DNA of 5,667 bases, from NCBI GenBank assembly GCA_964528425.1, contig CAZGTD010000060.1, positions 1 through 5,667 of the forward strand, given 5' to 3'. The notes beneath the pieces were generated by a model that worked only from the letters and a program-made list of their open reading frames with translations, had not been told where the DNA came from and did no database searches. Within the stretch, counting starts at the first letter, position 1, and every line of letters begins with the position of its first letter. Source of the stretch: UBA3263 sp964528425. GTDB lineage: Bacteria > Bacteroidota > Bacteroidia > Bacteroidales > Muribaculaceae. The position numbers and the translations under genes were made by a program. Below, one piece after another: positions 5,480 to 5,667 of the stretch.

Positions 5480-5667
5480 ATGAAGTGCTCAAATTGTGGA
5501 GCAGAACTCCCTGAAGGCGCAAAATTTTGCGTTGTTTGTGGCCAAACAGTCATTCAACCGGTCAATCCGGCTCAGCAGCCCATGCAACAAGGCTATCCTC
5601 AGCAGCAGCCCATGCAACAAGGCTATCCCCAGCAGCAGCCCATGCAGCAAGGCTATCCTCAGCAGCA
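5480..5667 (+). CDS. Zinc-ribbon protein with Gln/Pro/Met-rich repeats (3' end cut by window)
   Basis: The start is ATG 5480, and 62 codons plus two bases are visible. Residues 3-20 form a short zinc ribbon: C3-x2-C6, ten residues, C17-x2-C20 (CSNCGAEL, then FCVVCG), of the type at the start of many bacterial membrane or regulatory proteins. After a short linker (about 22-31), a ten-residue unit, QQPMQQGYPQ, repeats at least three times. Such proteins often continue into membrane segments or a C-terminal domain, but that part lies outside the window, so the function is open. No promoter is visible between the structured RNA (ending 5417) and the start, so the gene probably depends on the promoter at 5137-5168. 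No Shine-Dalgarno sequence is seen, as is usual in this phylum. Confidence 0.8.
   Translation, partial: MKCSNCGAELPEGAKFCVVCGQTVIQPVNPAQQPMQQGYPQQQPMQQGYPQQQPMQQGYPQQ
5573..5667 (+). repeat. 30-bp tandem repeat in the zinc-ribbon gene
   Basis: Units at 5573-5602, 5603-5632 and 5633-5662 are nearly identical, differing at single positions (CCT/CCC, CAA/CAG), and a fourth begins at 5663. Each encodes QQPMQQGYPQ in frame. The near-identity points to recent expansion or ongoing slippage. Confidence 0.92.

Overview
The window looks like a gut-type member of the Bacteroidales, plausibly a Muribaculaceae relative. GC content is moderate and the genes lack Shine-Dalgarno leaders. Two promoters match the Bacteroidetes -33/-7 pattern (TTTG, then TAnnTTTG). 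The gene content also fits: a DUF6359-type OB-fold protein, a secreted serine-type sulfatase with a C-terminal sorting-like tail, and a two-part HTH-like regulator of a kind common in this phylum. The family-level placement is inference.

Region 1 (1-3147) is a polysaccharide or host-glycan segment. It starts inside a secreted protein that ends in a DUF6359-like domain. After 46 bases comes an 878-residue exported sulfatase with a Ser-type active site, two tandem trefoil-like C-terminal repeats and a short tail resembling Bacteroidetes sorting or anchoring signals. No promoter is visible between the two genes, so they are probably co-transcribed. A strong 14-bp hairpin terminator closes the unit.

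Region 2 (3145-5014) is a two-gene signalling unit. Its promoter overlaps the tail of the preceding terminator. The first gene encodes a 185-residue HTH-like protein and the second a 416-residue membrane-anchored Ser/Thr kinase. Only one base separates the stop of the first from the start of the second, so translation is probably coupled.

Region 3 (5015-5667) is a 465-base intergenic stretch and the start of a zinc-ribbon protein with a 30-bp in-frame repeat rich in Gln, Pro, Met, Gly and Tyr. The intergenic stretch holds small palindromes, a second promoter whose core is nearly identical to the first, and a hairpin at the predicted transcription start. It then folds by inspection into a roughly 215-nt rod: an 11-bp closing stem, a ladder of nested helices, a large central bubble and a GAAA-capped apical hairpin. 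This resembles 6S RNA, and it could instead or also be the 5' leader of the zinc-ribbon gene. It is the most interesting item in the window.
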